Positions 1 through 10,235 of a stretch of DNA of 64,000 bases are shown in pieces (positions within the stretch are counted from its first letter, which is position 1; the number at the start of each line of letters is the position of its first letter). The translations under genes and the position numbers were made by a program. Source of the stretch: Odontocerum albicorne (Eukaryota > Arthropoda > Insecta > Trichoptera > Odontoceridae); the NCBI GenBank assembly GCA_949825065.1, contig OX463864.1, positions 16,071,327 to 16,135,326 on the forward strand. The letters run 5' to 3'. The notes beneath the pieces are model-generated. The model worked only from the letters and a program-made list of their open reading frames with translations. It was not told the DNA's origin and ran no database searches.

Positions 1-165
1 TCTACAACGTCTTCTAGTCACATTTGCACTGTATGTTTATTTTGTTAGCCTTTCTTTATTCATTCATTCATGCTCAAACCATCTCGGAGTCCTCTTCGTG
101 ATCTCAATACATTACCCTTAAGTTCACGTTTATTCCTAATCCCTTCATTAGGAGTCTCTCATCGC
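1..165 (-). mobile_element. Non-LTR retrotransposon 3' fragment, family A
   Basis: Matches the longer copies at 3775-4290 and 33810-34217 (ATTTGCACTGTAT, TTTTGTTAGCCTTTCTTTAT, ACCATCTC). Read on the minus strand, the family encodes a reverse-transcriptase C-terminal region with the motif RWFGHVERMN. Cut by the window edge. Confidence 0.55.
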
Positions 166-316
166 CTAATCGAACGGAAGTTCCGTGTTCTAAAAGAAAT
201 TGGAATTTTTCACTTGAATGTTCTCAGTGGGATTCAATTAACTTAGTAACATCTTTGTTGTACGAAATAGCAAATTGTACGAAAATCAAGTACTGCTTAT
301 ATATTACATACACGTA

Positions 317-858
317 CGAGGGTGGTCCCAGAAGTACCCGACCTGACGTATAGATGGCGGTTGTTGCTTTAAAAAATTACTATGGTAGAAAGTACTAAAC
401 TTATAAAGCTTAAGTTTCAAGTTTTAAGACGCTACGTTGTTTAGTATTTGTTTGGCAGCCATCAATAGTGAACGCTCATCAAGTGTTGTTTCATCAAGAC
501 AATGCACCAGTTCACACATCCGTTATCGCGGTGGCCAAAATCAATGAATTAAAGTTCGAATTGCTTCCTCACGCACCCTATTCGCCAGATTTAGCCCCCT
601 CGGATTATTTTCTTTTTCCAAACTTGAAAAAATGGCTCGGTGGTAAAAGATTTGCCAACAATGAAGAGGTGGAATCTGCGGTTGATGGCTATTTTGAGGC
701 GCTCGACGGTTCTCACTATAAACAGGGTATCGAAGCTATTGAACATCGCTGGGAAAAGTGTGTCGAGCTGAAAGGAGACTATGTTGAGAAATAAAAATAT
801 TTTTTCCCAATTTTTTGTGTTTTCTTTGTTAGGTCAGGTAATTTTGGGACTACACTCG
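317..858 (+). mobile_element. Internally deleted mariner (irritans-like)
   Basis: Inverted ends of about 30 bases (CGAGGGTGGTCCCAGAAGTA on the left) flanked by TA duplications at 315-316 and 859-860. At 542 bp it is under half of a full mariner. The N-terminal helix-turn-helix and first catalytic Asp are gone; only the transposase C-terminus (468-794) remains. Confidence 0.88.
468..794 (+). pseudogene. mariner transposase C-terminal fragment
   Basis: About 108 residues with FHQDNAPVHT (second catalytic Asp) and YSPDLAPSDYFLF (third Asp, D34D spacing), ending KGDYVEK, the usual mariner end. It lacks the DNA-binding half and the DETW motif, so it cannot be active. Confidence 0.88.
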
Positions 859-963
859 TATATACGTGCATTCGTGGTAAACTTTTTTTTTTTTTTTTTA
901 AGAATCAACCTTTTTGAATTAAACTATACAGCATTTAACATTTTCTCTTTCTTATCTTATTAG

Positions 964-1272
964 AAATCACTATCGGAGGAGTGCGAAGACTTGGGTGTAG
1001 ACTCTCCATCGGCATCAGATCTCTTCCCCGAAGCAGAGCTCCTCTTTGCGGCTTCTCCATCCTCCCAGTTCGATCACTCGCAGGACGGGCAGCCCAACAG
1101 CAGCCAGATGGGTGGCAACAGCTCTAACATCACGGTCCATGGCGGATCCACTGTGAGCCTTGTGGGCGTGCGTGAGGAAAACCTTGGACCTGCCGAGGAG
1201 GAGTTTGCCAGGATGCATCCCAACACCACCTTCCACAGTGGAGAGATCGACTTGGTCGATGATCACGATGAT
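964..1272 (+). CDS. Internal exon of an unrecognised Ser/Pro-rich protein (first exon seen)
   Basis: Open reading frame from an AG acceptor (TTATTAG, ending 963) to a strong donor (GTAAGT at 1273): 103 codons, phase 0 at both ends. GC content and codon regularity rise sharply against the AT-rich flanks. The peptide is acidic and Ser/Asn-rich (SEECEDLGVDSPSAS; ends EIDLVDDHDD) with no cysteines or hydrophobic segments suggesting a folded or membrane domain; it looks like a disordered cytosolic tail. The frame continues into the exon at 7207. Earlier exons must lie before the window. I do not recognise the protein; a C-terminal tail of a channel, receptor or scaffold is possible but is only a guess. 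Confidence 0.75.
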
Positions 1273-1449
1273 GTAAGTTACCGTTTATTTGAAGTTTTTG
1301 GATGGTATTTGATTCATTGGCATTCAAAAAAGATTGTTGCACTAATACTTCTCTTATCTAACGAAAGTTCTTTTAAAATGTGATGGATTGTTGTGGTCCA
1401 TCATGAAAATTTATGGGATGTCAATCAATGAAAGGAGATATTAATGCAT

Positions 1450-1870
1450 AGTTCTTCTTCTTTTCCCTTGCCTTATCCCATCCATCTGGAGTCGGCTGCT
1501 TGGATCTTTTTACTCCATCTCTCACAATCTCGTCAATCATTTGTCGATAGTCCAAGTCTCATCATGTCCTCCTCCACTTTCTTATGTAGACTCTTCTTGG
1601 GTCTCCCTTTGCGCCTGTTTGAGAGTTCCCAACTTATAGCTCCCTTTAGCGTAGACTCTGCAATCCGCTGTTGCGCATGCCCATACCAGTATAGTCATGC
1701 TTCCCGGGCTTTATCTACTATTAGCGCCACTTAAATTGTTTCAGGAATTCGTTCATTTCGAATCTTATCCAATCTAGTAACGCCCAGTGACCACCGTTGC
1801 ATACGCATCTCCGTGATATGAAACAATTTTCCCTATTTTCTTTAGAGGCCAGTACTCGGCTCTATGTAAT
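1450..1870 (-). mobile_element. Non-LTR retrotransposon fragment, family C, interrupted by the Penelope dimer
   Basis: Minus-strand translation gives RAEYWPLKK near 1840-1870 and GRPKKSLHKKVEEDMM near 1565-1620, typical of the C-terminal region of RTE-like reverse transcriptases. A second copy lies at 35500-36440. It sits inside an intron of the upstream gene. Confidence 0.7.
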
Positions 1871-1882
1871 ATAGTTACTTAC
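1871..1882. repeat. 12-bp target-site duplication, left
   Basis: ATAGTTACTTAC occurs here and at 2607-2618, flanking the hairpin dimer. Confidence 0.75.
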
Positions 1883-2606
1883 ACTGTTTATTCCACTTTT
1901 TTGTGACGGTATAACCCTACCGGTTTCAAGGCTTTCACCTCATCTTCAGGGGAGCGCAAACAAGACTAAATACTGTTCGAACTGGTACCGATATAGACAC
2001 TTCAACGGTTGGAGGCGGGGGGGTGAGGAAGGCTAGGGATAATTTCGGCCAAGAGCGGGGAGATTTTGGGGAAATAACTGTTCAACAGATGCTCCGATCG
2101 GTATACTGACTTAGAAATTTCTAGGGCCTCTAATCTGTCCAATTTATTTCCGTTGCCGCTAATATGTAAGAATTTGGCATCATCGATAGAAAAAGTATGA
2201 TTCTCACGGTGACAATGATTAGCCATTTCAGAATGCCACTGCCAAATTCTTACATATTAGCGGCAACGGAAATAAATTGGACAGATTAGAGGCCCTAGAA
2301 ATTTCCTAGAAAGTCAGTATACCGATCGGAGCATCTGTTGAACAGTTATTTCCCCAAAATCTCCCCGCTCTTGGCCGAAATTATCCCTAGCCTTCCTCAC
2401 CTCCCCGCCTCCAACCGTTGAAGTGTCTATATCGGTACCAGTTCGAACAGCATTTAGTCTTGTTTGCGCTCCCCTGAAGATGAGGTGAAAGCCTTGAAAC
2501 CGGTAGGGTTATACCGTCACAAAAAAGTGGAATAAACAGTGTTTGTTAAAAATAAATTACAATGTCTTTAAACCTCCACAACATTAATGCCTTAACTATA
2601 AACAAC
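1883..2606. mobile_element. Penelope-like element: head-to-head inverted dimer
   Basis: Two arms of about 300 bases (1883-2179 and 2240-2542) are near-perfect reverse complements around a 60-base spacer. The right arm continues 64 bases into a tail (to 2606) that recurs at 19420-19475 and 38770-38835. The arms read outward. A 12-bp duplication flanks the whole unit, so it entered as one piece. Minus-strand 2002-2226 encodes a peptide (NHTFSIDDAKFLHISGNG, then EALEI) resembling the end of Penelope-type GIY-YIG endonucleases; that match is from memory and moderate. Confidence 0.7.
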
Positions 2607-2618
2607 ATAGTTACTTAC
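2607..2618. repeat. 12-bp target-site duplication, right
   Basis: ATAGTTACTTAC, identical to 1871-1882. Confidence 0.75.
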
Positions 2619-3410
2619 CTTTTACTCCTCATTTGATCAGCTGTGAGTTATGAAAGATTGACTATACAAATATTACATTACAAGATATATGAATGTATAG
2701 AAATTGAAAAGATTATGAAGAGCTGTTCTATCCGCTATCTAAGATGATATGCGTGTATTATGACTAAAATGGAGATCACCCATGAAAACTTGTTAAAAAA
2801 TATATGGTTCTTATCTGACAGGAGAAATTCTTTATTGGTTTTCAACTAGAGACTCTCTGTACAGGAATCTCATCAAAGCACATAATTTTTAACATCCCTG
2901 TTTCAATCTCACCTTCAGACTTCATTCCACAATTAAAGATAATTTTTTAGGTGATATTTTATTACAAATCAAGATGCTCCTAAGGTGATCATCATGAAAG
3001 TGTCTATTCTTTATTGTTAATATTATTTTATTGAATTTTGATATTGAAGTTTTCTAAATTTTTAAGTCGAGTCTCAAATTCATTGAGAATAATTAAAAAA
3101 AAAATGAATGTCAATGGATTTAATAAACCCAGAATAAAAATCGAATCATTTTTTTTTTTTTTTTTTTTTACTCTATTACATGATGTAAATTGCAGCACAA
3201 GAGAAAATGCCGAAAGCCGAGACCTCGCTTTGTTTGAAAGGAAGCGTGGCCGTTTGGATGACTTGAGGTGAAGCCTGAAATTAGTAGGAGACGCTGCCAC
3301 CATAACATATTCAGTAAGGGGTCTTGACAAAATTCCGAAGATCTAAATGTTATATTCGAGCGTAATATATAAAATCGTCAGGATTTTTTCAAGACCCTTG
3401 CATGAAAATG

Positions 3411-3566
3411 CATTTGTTTATTCATATTATACAAATAAGATTGACTTTGCATTTGTTTATTCATATTATACAAATAAGATTGACTTTGTATTTGTTTATT
3501 CATATTATACAAATAAGATTGACTTTGAATTTGTTTATTCATATTATACAAATAAGATTGAATTTG
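3411..3566. repeat. Minisatellite, four 39-bp units
   Basis: Units start at 3411, 3450, 3489 and 3528 and differ by single bases near the junctions. As 39 is a multiple of three, a 13-residue repeat appears on translation, but there is no other sign of coding. Confidence 0.93.
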
Positions 3567-3586
3567 TAATTTATTTAGTAAAACAC

Positions 3587-3700
3587 TTTTTATTCCACTT
3601 AATATAATGGTATAACCCTATCGGTTTCAAAGTTTTCGCCTCATTATCAGGGGAGCACAAAAAATACTTTGGAGTCTTTGAAATTTGTTTTTATTGGAAC
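3587..3700 (-). mobile_element. Penelope-like 3' tail fragment
   Basis: ATTCCACTTAATATAATGG, GGTTTCAAAGTTTTCGCCTC and CAGGGGAGCAC match the left arm of the dimer at 1883-2000 with scattered differences. Confidence 0.6.
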
Positions 3701-3774
3701 ATTCCGCCTGAAGAGAGCCTCGGGATAGGAGGTAGAAACACGAGTAGGGGGGATTAATTTAATTAGTGGAATAC

Positions 3775-4290
3775 ATACATACCATAATGCAATTTCCCTT
3801 TCGGGGTAGGCAGAGAGGACAGCACACCATACTTTCCTATTGTGATACGTCCTTAGCCTCTTCTATATCCATACAGCTTCTACGATTTCTCAGACTTTCT
3901 ACGTTTCCTTTCAGAATATGATTCACTTGATCCTACCATACTTTAGTCTTCCTCTTACAAGCCCTTCACTCACATTTGCACTATATATATTTGTTTTGTT
4001 AGCCTTTCTTCATTCCACATTCCCGAACCATCTCAATGTACTCTTCTTCTTCTTACTTAACACATCAGCCTTAAATTCACATTCATCCTTAATCACTTCA
4101 TTCCGTATTCTGTCATATATTATCAATCCATGTCTTCTTCTCTATGCACACATTTCTACGGCATTTATTCAGCTCCTCTCAGTCTTTTTCCACATCCATG
4201 TTTCACTCCCATACGTCAAAGTTGGCACCAAAATACTATTGTGGGCTATATCATCTTATCAGATTTTAATACTGTCCGTCCCGAGTATGT
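3775..4290 (-). mobile_element. Non-LTR retrotransposon 3' end, family A
   Basis: A long copy of the family seen at 1, 14670, 33810, 39290, 40970 and 42930. Minus-strand translation includes the RWFGHVE-type motif and downstream GRPRK-like basic stretch, eroded by stops. It keeps an uninterrupted version of the site where a mariner sits in the 33810 copy (near 4158-4175). Confidence 0.7.
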
Positions 4291-4611
4291 ATGTTTTAGT
4301 GGTATAATAAAGTAATTTTTTGTTAATTTATTCTCATTTGGATTTTCATTAATATGAAATGAGTATTTCGTGGTCCCCTGATTTCAAATTAGAGAGTTTA
4401 TAGATTGCATTTTAGGATTTGATTATTTTTCATGTCAATACAAAATATGTACTGGCTCCGCCAACAATTTTCTTTTAATAAAAATACACATTTCAAAGGA
4501 TATCACTTGACACTTTCTAAAACTAATTCCAAAATTATCCAAGAAAACGTTTTGCTAATCGACAGTACCTTGGAAACACTCTGCTTATATTATTTATACT
4601 GTACAATACTA

Positions 4612-5487
4612 CCTTGATCAAAAAGTTTTGGGACCGGCCACCGTGTGGCGATGTCAGTCACCCGGTCAGAATTCTTTTTTTTTGTTAGGTTACCAGTTTC
4701 AGTGTCATAGTTACGCTGTACTGAGTACATCTACCTTTGTGCGTGTTTTCGATTTTTTACAAGTTTGAAAATGGCATCAACTGTGCATCAACGAGTTTGT
4801 ATTAAATTTTGTGTGAAAAACGGATTAAACGGTCTGCAGACCTTGGAAATGTTGGAGAAGTGTTTTTTGGTGGCACGAACGCTTTAGAAGTGGTCATGAG
4901 TCGGTCGAGGATGACGAACGCAGTGGCAGTCGAATACCAATGAAAACATTGATAAAATCAAAAAAATGTTGGCCGAAAACCGCAAATTGACCATCAGAGA
5001 GCTGGCAGAGGACTTGAACATCGCTTATGGATCTGCTCAAGACATTTTGGTTAGTGATTTGGGCCTCAGACGTGTCGCTGCAAAACTGGCGCCGAAAGAC
5101 ATCAATTTCATGCAAAAAAGGACCGCGTTGAAATCGCGAAAGACATGATTTCCATGAGTTTTTGACCAAAAACAACACGAATACTATCCAGCAGCCTTCG
5201 AATTCACCTGATCTAGCTCCTTGCGACTTTTTCCTGTTCAACCGACTTAAAAAACCGCTTCGCGGAACGTGTTACAACAGCCGAGAGGATGTCATGAAAA
5301 AATCGAAGACGGCTCTGATGGACATACTGAAAATTGAATACCAGTGGTGTTTCGAGGATTGGATCAAGCGCTGGCGTAAGTGCGTTCCAGTCAATGGGGA
5401 GTACTTTGAAGGGGACCATATCGATTTTGATGAATAAACTTGTATTTTCGATTTTATGAATAAAGTCCTAAAACTTTTTGATCAAGG
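4612..5487 (+). mobile_element. mariner deletion derivative, copy 1
   Basis: Ends CCTTGATCAAAAAGTTTT and its inverted partner AAAACTTTTTGATCAAGG, TA at 4610-4611 and 5488-5489. It has the same internal deletion as the copy at 55490. Confidence 0.9.
4966..5437 (+). pseudogene. mariner transposase, middle deleted
   Basis: Helix-turn-helix part ([18 protein letters not shown]) is joined directly to the C-terminal part ([15 protein letters not shown] in one frame; [13 protein letters not shown] and [10 protein letters not shown] in another). The first two catalytic Asp segments are missing. Stops and a frameshift lie near 5150. Confidence 0.85.
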
Positions 5488-5552
5488 TAGTATATTATGA
5501 TTTTTCTGTTTCTAATCTTTGACTTTGTATTTCTGTAAAATGAAGAAATGTG

Positions 5553-5588
5553 AAATAACCTTATTATATGAGTATATTGTCCATGAGA
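5553..5588. repeat. Short dispersed repeat
   Basis: About 35 bases (AACCTTATTATATGAGTATA then TTGTCCATGAGAA) recur at 12701-12735, one near each end of the 3' part of the upstream gene. Origin unknown. Confidence 0.6.
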
Positions 5589-5988
5589 AATGTATCCATT
5601 TCCCAATATGATTAGGGCCATGCTGAGGCTATACTGGCTCATACAAGTTACTGTAGCTTATTACGCTATATAGCGTGGGTGGCCCCTAACATACACATTA
5701 CCCCACATGATTTGTGGTAATTAGTGAACATGTTTAAAAGTGGAATTATGGGGAATGTATCTTGTGTTTAGAACTAAACACATACTTGGAACATAGACTA
5801 TGTTGGAAATTGAACACCTAGAACTGAAAATCTGACACAATATGAAGGCTTGTCAAACCAGTTTACTTTTACAATAGTTATTGAAATATTAGGAAGTTTT
5901 TTAAGATATGTGCAACTAATTTTTGTTTGATAACCTTTGTGGAGTGCTTCAGTTGGTTCATTTCAGTTAAGTAACACATCAATCAATA

Positions 5989-7088
5989 AGTCCCGGGACT
6001 AACTACTAAAACAACATTTGTTTGCCACAATTCTTCTTTATTCATCAACATAGTCTCCTTCAAGAGCGATATTCGCTCATTCATTCCGCTTTCCTAACTT
6101 TTCTATGCCAGCCGTGTAGAACGATTTATCTTTGGTTTCAAAATAGGCATTAGTTTCGGCAATCACTTCTTCATTGCAACCAAACCTCTTTCCCTGGAGC
6201 ATCTTTTTGAGGTCTGCGAACAGCCAATAGTCGCTGGGGGCAAAATCTGGAGAATACGGTGGGTGCGGAAGCAATTCGAAGTTCAACTCATGCAATTTGG
6301 CCATTGTTACCATCGACTTGTGACACGGTGCATTGTTCTGATGAAAGAGAACTTTTTTCTTCTTCATATGGGGCCGTTTTTTTTTGCAATCTCTGCCTTC
6401 AAACGCTCCAATAACGCTATGTAATATTCGCTATTGATGGTTTTTCCCTTTTCAAGGTGATCGATGAATATTATACTCCTGTTTATTTCGCATAAACAGT
6501 GCCAAACAGCTCTCTGAATCATCGATGCGTTGTTGTTTCTGTTCCATTGTGAGCAAACGCGGCACCCATTTCGAAAAAAGCTTTTTCACAACCAATCAAA
6601 ATTGCTGTTCATGCAAAATAGTGTAAACACTACCAAATTATATCTTCAGGATTTCAGCTATCTCACGCAACTTTACTTTGCGATTTTCCATCACGATTTT
6701 GAGGGTTTTTTTTTTTATTTTCTGGTGTAACAGCCTCATTTGGGCGACCAGAGCTTTCAGCATCATTTGTGTCTGTACGACCGCGTTTGAAATCAGCATA
6801 CCACCGACAAATGGTTGTTTTCGACGGTGCAGAGCCCGGATATAACTTTTCAAGCCATCGCTGAGTTTGAACAGTATTTTTTCCCATTAAAAAGCAATAT
6901 TTTATCAACACACGAAATTCAGTTTTTTCCATTGTTTTAAAAATAGCAAAAGTAGCGTCACTAAAACCACTGTAACTTAATGTCAGAATGTCATGAAAGT
7001 TTGGCGCGTAACTTCTAAAGGCTGGTACTAACTGAGAATGGTATGGATTTGTTATTAGAGGCGCCATTTGTTGGTTAGTCACGGGGCT
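5989..7088 (-). mobile_element. mariner, internally deleted
   Basis: Ends AGTCCCGGGACTAAC and inverted GTTAGTCACGGGGCT with TA at 5987-5988 and 7089-7090; 1100 bp. Transposase on the minus strand. Confidence 0.87.
6077..6932 (-). pseudogene. mariner transposase, broken
   Basis: From MEKTEFRVLIKYCF (6932) through a helix-turn-helix (PSKTTICRWYADFKRGRTDT), then a frameshift at a poly-T run near 6705. The segment with the DETW Asp is deleted around 6480. The second motif reads HQNNAP, so that catalytic Asp is Asn. The C-terminal YSPDFAPSDYWLF is kept. Confidence 0.85.
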
Positions 7089-7206
7089 TATTGATCGATG
7101 TATTAATTGTAAAAAAATGTAAAAGACATTAAGTTAATTAAAATTATTACTTTCAAATGTTTTCTATAATACACTTGTCAAAATTAATCAATACTTTATT
7201 TAACAG

Positions 7207-8332
7207 ATAACATTTCGGGGAACAAGTAAGAGATCCACAGTTCGAACGCAGATGCCTCGTCGAAATGAGATAGTGAGAAGTGTCATAGAAGGAGTCGGTA
7301 GCAGCGGAATGCCTTCTTTTCAACAAACAAAAATCTCGACAAACGTCTCTTTGGTTGGAATGCCGAGAAGAAGCACGATAAACTTACTATCTTCATTGCA
7401 AAGCTCGGATGATAATTCCGAGGGAGGTGATTCCATGAACTCCGCAGAAAGCAAAGATGGCATGGTTAACAATAAACACTTGTCAGGCATGCTCAATTCT
7501 ACAATAACGAGAGATGTCAATTTATCTGAATCGCCGAGTATCATTTCTTCTGGAATCATCCAACGAAACGTGGCCCAAGTCATCAGACATGCAAGTGAAG
7601 AACAACTATCTTTACCAGGGAAGGATAACACTAGTAAAATGTGTGGCGAGAACTCTCCCGGAATGCAACAAAACGGACGATCATTTTTGCTGGAAAACAG
7701 CAACGACACCAGACCAGGAGATTCTATGATTCTCAAGTCGTTGATGATGGAACGTGACGGAAGGGATGGATTAACTTGTTCATCACCAGAACAACACAGT
7801 GAACTATTTTGGGAGTCAAACTCCAATTCCAATCAATCTGAGGAACCTCTTCCACACGGACCGACAAATCTTTTGGATTTTTCTTCCGAAGATAGTAACA
7901 AGTGTTGCAAGAGTCCACCGAGCTGTGAAGAGACAAATTCAACCGACAGTAGCAGCATTGGAGGAATGAACGTCAATTCGGAAAAACCGTTACGACTCAA
8001 TTCTGTGATCAAAATGCCTGGTAATAGTTCCACAGCTGCTGAAGGACCCATATTGCACAGTGCGTTGACTTCAAACTTGCCGAATGTGAGTGGACAAGAT
8101 AGTGTCTCGAGGAAGCTGGAATTGAACGCGTTACATAAGAGCGACTCAAACACTTCAACGAGTCCAGATGGCGAAGGTTTGGACGCTACTTCAAGAAGAA
8201 CGTGGGGGAGGAGCTTGAAGAGTTCTGGGATGAGGAGAGTGCTCAGTCCTCGCTCGTTGAGCGCCGAAATCAACATGGGTGCCGAGATTGAGACTAGCAG
8301 TTCTGAAGGTGTTAATGTCTTAACCAAAACTG
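7207..8332 (+). CDS. Large internal exon of the same unrecognised protein
   Basis: After an ACAG acceptor ending at 7206, about 375 codons stay open in the frame carried over (phase 0) from the exon ending at 1272. The protein is Ser/Asn/Pro-rich and hydrophilic, with basophilic kinase-like motifs (SKRST, MPRRST, SRRT), consistent with a long disordered region. Two donors fit: GTAACT after ACTG (8332/8333), taken here, and GTGTTA after GAAG about 22 bases earlier. Both leave one base of a codon and suit the next exon. The long antisense ORFs over this exon are composition shadows. A retrotransposon tail starts within about 10 bases of the donor, so the exon boundary has been under insertion pressure. 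Confidence 0.75.
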
Positions 8333-8340
8333 GTAACTAC

Positions 8341-8660
8341 TTTTTTATTTTTATTCCTCTTGGCCCTTTTTTTATTCTTGTATGTGTCGGGGACTGAACC
8401 ATTGCTAGGATTCTCTTCCAAGCTAGCATGTTGAAACATGGACTCGATCCGGGTGAATTAAATTTTTGCTGGCACAGGCTCTCTCGCTTGTTCACTTCAT
8501 TTTCTATTCCCTCCTTCTGGGCTTCTTCCACTTGAAGAACTTCATTAACAATCTTTGTTCTGATATGCGGACGATATGCCCAATCCACTGTATTTGTAAC
8601 TTCTCACTCCTTGTTAGAAATACTTCCAAGTTTGAAATCTGTCTTATGTCAGAAATTCTT
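8341..8660 (-). mobile_element. Non-LTR retrotransposon 3' end, family C-like
   Basis: Minus-strand translation has WIGHIVRISEQRLL and a C-terminal KRILA...TH end typical of RTE-like proteins. Its A-rich tail (minus strand) finishes about 8 bases from the splice donor at 8333. Confidence 0.6.
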
Positions 8661-8689
8661 AGTTATCCTCATCTCTTTTGTTTATTTAA

Positions 8690-9058
8690 CACTTTTATTG
8701 CAAATACAATCTGGTGGGCTGATCGCCAGGCGGCAATCTCTTCCAACCAACCAGACAAAAGTAAATGAAGCAAGTTACATGGTTGCATAAATCATTCAAA
8801 TGACTATCCAGCCCCACGAAATCCATAAACACATATGTGAGCATATGCCCACAAACGCCACAAAGACGGACAATCACCCGAACATTATTTTTCATATAAA
8901 GTGAGATATCACCAATCAACAGAAAGGGAAAGGATGGTGGAGAGGAAAGGAAAAATCGGGAATGAAACATGTTATTTTACTGACTAGAAATTAAGAGTTT
9001 TTTCATTAGTTTCTTAAAACATGCCAAGGACTGAGCGAGTCTTATATTGGTTTGTAAC
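8690..9058 (-). mobile_element. LWN-type LINE 3' end carrying the shared tail (left part)
   Basis: Minus-strand copy of the element at 41930-42345. Its 3' tail (CTGGTTGGTTGGAAGAGATT, then GGCAATAA-like and a TTGCAATAAAAG end) is the one shared with SINE family 1. The element is split by the hAT at 9059-10062 and resumes at 10071 with the LWNQLQ-encoding part. Confidence 0.75.
9051..9058. repeat. 8-bp hAT target-site duplication
   Basis: TTTGTAAC here and at 10063-10070. Confidence 0.93.
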
Positions 9059-10062
9059 CAGTGCTGTGGAGTCGCTTAAAAAAAAACACGACTCCGACTC
9101 CGATTCCTATATTTACCAACAATACGACTCCGACTCCACAACTCCGACTCCACGACTCCGACTCTACAGCTCCGACTCAAAAAAGCTCAATTTTAGCAGG
9201 TTGTTTCCTACCTTTGCATATAGCCATTTTTTTCATGTTATAGGGATAAAAATAAAACAAGATCAAACTTTAATAATTATTTATTAGAATTTATTCTTAA
9301 AAACAACATTGCTTCTATTAAATCTGTATTCGTAGAGGCTCTCAAATCAGAATTGAGAATTTTAAGAGCGGAAAATAACCGCTCTACGGATACTTGGGTT
9401 GGGGGTAATGCTGTAACGATCAATGCTGAATCTTTTACGATTTCTAGATACCGCTGTATGGCCATTTCAACATTTAACTTATAAGTTCGGTCAATTTTTT
9501 CCATTATTTTCAATGCATCATAAAATTCAATTTTAAATTTTGAAATAGAGTCTCCTTCATCTATATTGGGACTGTGATTCAATTGAGATATTTTTCAAAA
9601 TCGTCTTCAGATTCAGCGGTGTCGGATGAAGATGATGATACTTCGTGTACGCTGCCTGCTGTCGTCTCTTTTTCTAGTCGAAGGCCTTTCATACGAACGG
9701 TTAATTCAAACAGAGCGTTTTTCGCTCTATTTATTTGTTCTTCCGTCAATATGGATCGAACCATGGGGTTAACATAGATCCCAGCCAACAGAATTTTCTT
9801 TCGACGTGAGAAAGAAGGAGACAAAACACATTTTCGTAGACTTTATGCATTAAATGGATCTCGGTGATTCACCATATCGGCGCGACTTGCGCCTGCAAGT
9901 TTAATATTCGTGCACAATACACATTCATTATAATAATTTAAAAAAAAATGTATTTTAAATTTTAATGAAAAATTAGTCGGAGCCGCTCGTTTTTTACGAC
10001 TCCTACTCCGACTCCGGCCCAAACACCGCGACTCCAACTCCGACTCCGACTCCACAGCCCTG
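9059..10062 (-). mobile_element. hAT element, deletion derivative
   Basis: Inverted ends CAGTGCTGTGGAGTCG and CAGGGCTGTGGAGTCG (the latter reverse-complemented), with runs of GACTCC next to both ends, and an exact 8-bp TSD. At 1004 bp it keeps only the transposase C-terminus. An uninterrupted paralogue of the insertion site lies near 41965-41975. Confidence 0.93.
9277..9824 (-). pseudogene. hAT transposase C-terminal fragment
   Basis: Minus strand: an acidic Ser-rich stretch, then LPPTQVSVERLFSALKILNS and LIEAMLFLRIN, the hAT dimerisation region. A stop near 9580 breaks the frame. The catalytic core is absent. Confidence 0.85.
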
Positions 10063-10070
10063 TTTGTAAC

Positions 10071-10235
10071 TGATTCCAGAGTCTCACAGCATGGACAGTA
10101 AATGACGACATAAAAAAAAGGAGCGGTGAACTGGAAAGGCCAATAAACAATCTATGTTTGAGCATAGCGCTAAACCATGATTGGAAAGGCGCTGAAAATT
10201 TTCGGCGAGATAAGAGGGCTCTTTTGCTTGTACTC
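10071..10235 (-). mobile_element. LWN-type LINE 3' end, right part after the hAT
   Basis: Minus-strand translation gives [12 protein letters not shown] up to the hAT insertion, the common C-terminal motif of CR1/RTE-type reverse transcriptases. It continues the fragment at 8690-9058. Confidence 0.65.

Noticed and set aside
1881..2542. Hairpin as a microRNA precursor
   Set aside because: The arms are ~300 bases and match a dispersed repeat family with a TSD; it is a transposon dimer.
3038..3330. Small ORFs on both strands around the poly-T run
   Set aside because: Low-complexity, overlapping, no homology or splice logic.
5650..5700. Regulatory site around the palindrome-like GCTATATAGCG
   Set aside because: A short AT-rich palindrome with no context; expected by chance in this sequence.
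7320..8327. Long antisense ORFs (170 and 164 codons) over the exon at 7207-8332
   Set aside because: They mirror the real coding frame's composition, have no start context or splice support, and the sense frame fits flanking exons in phase.
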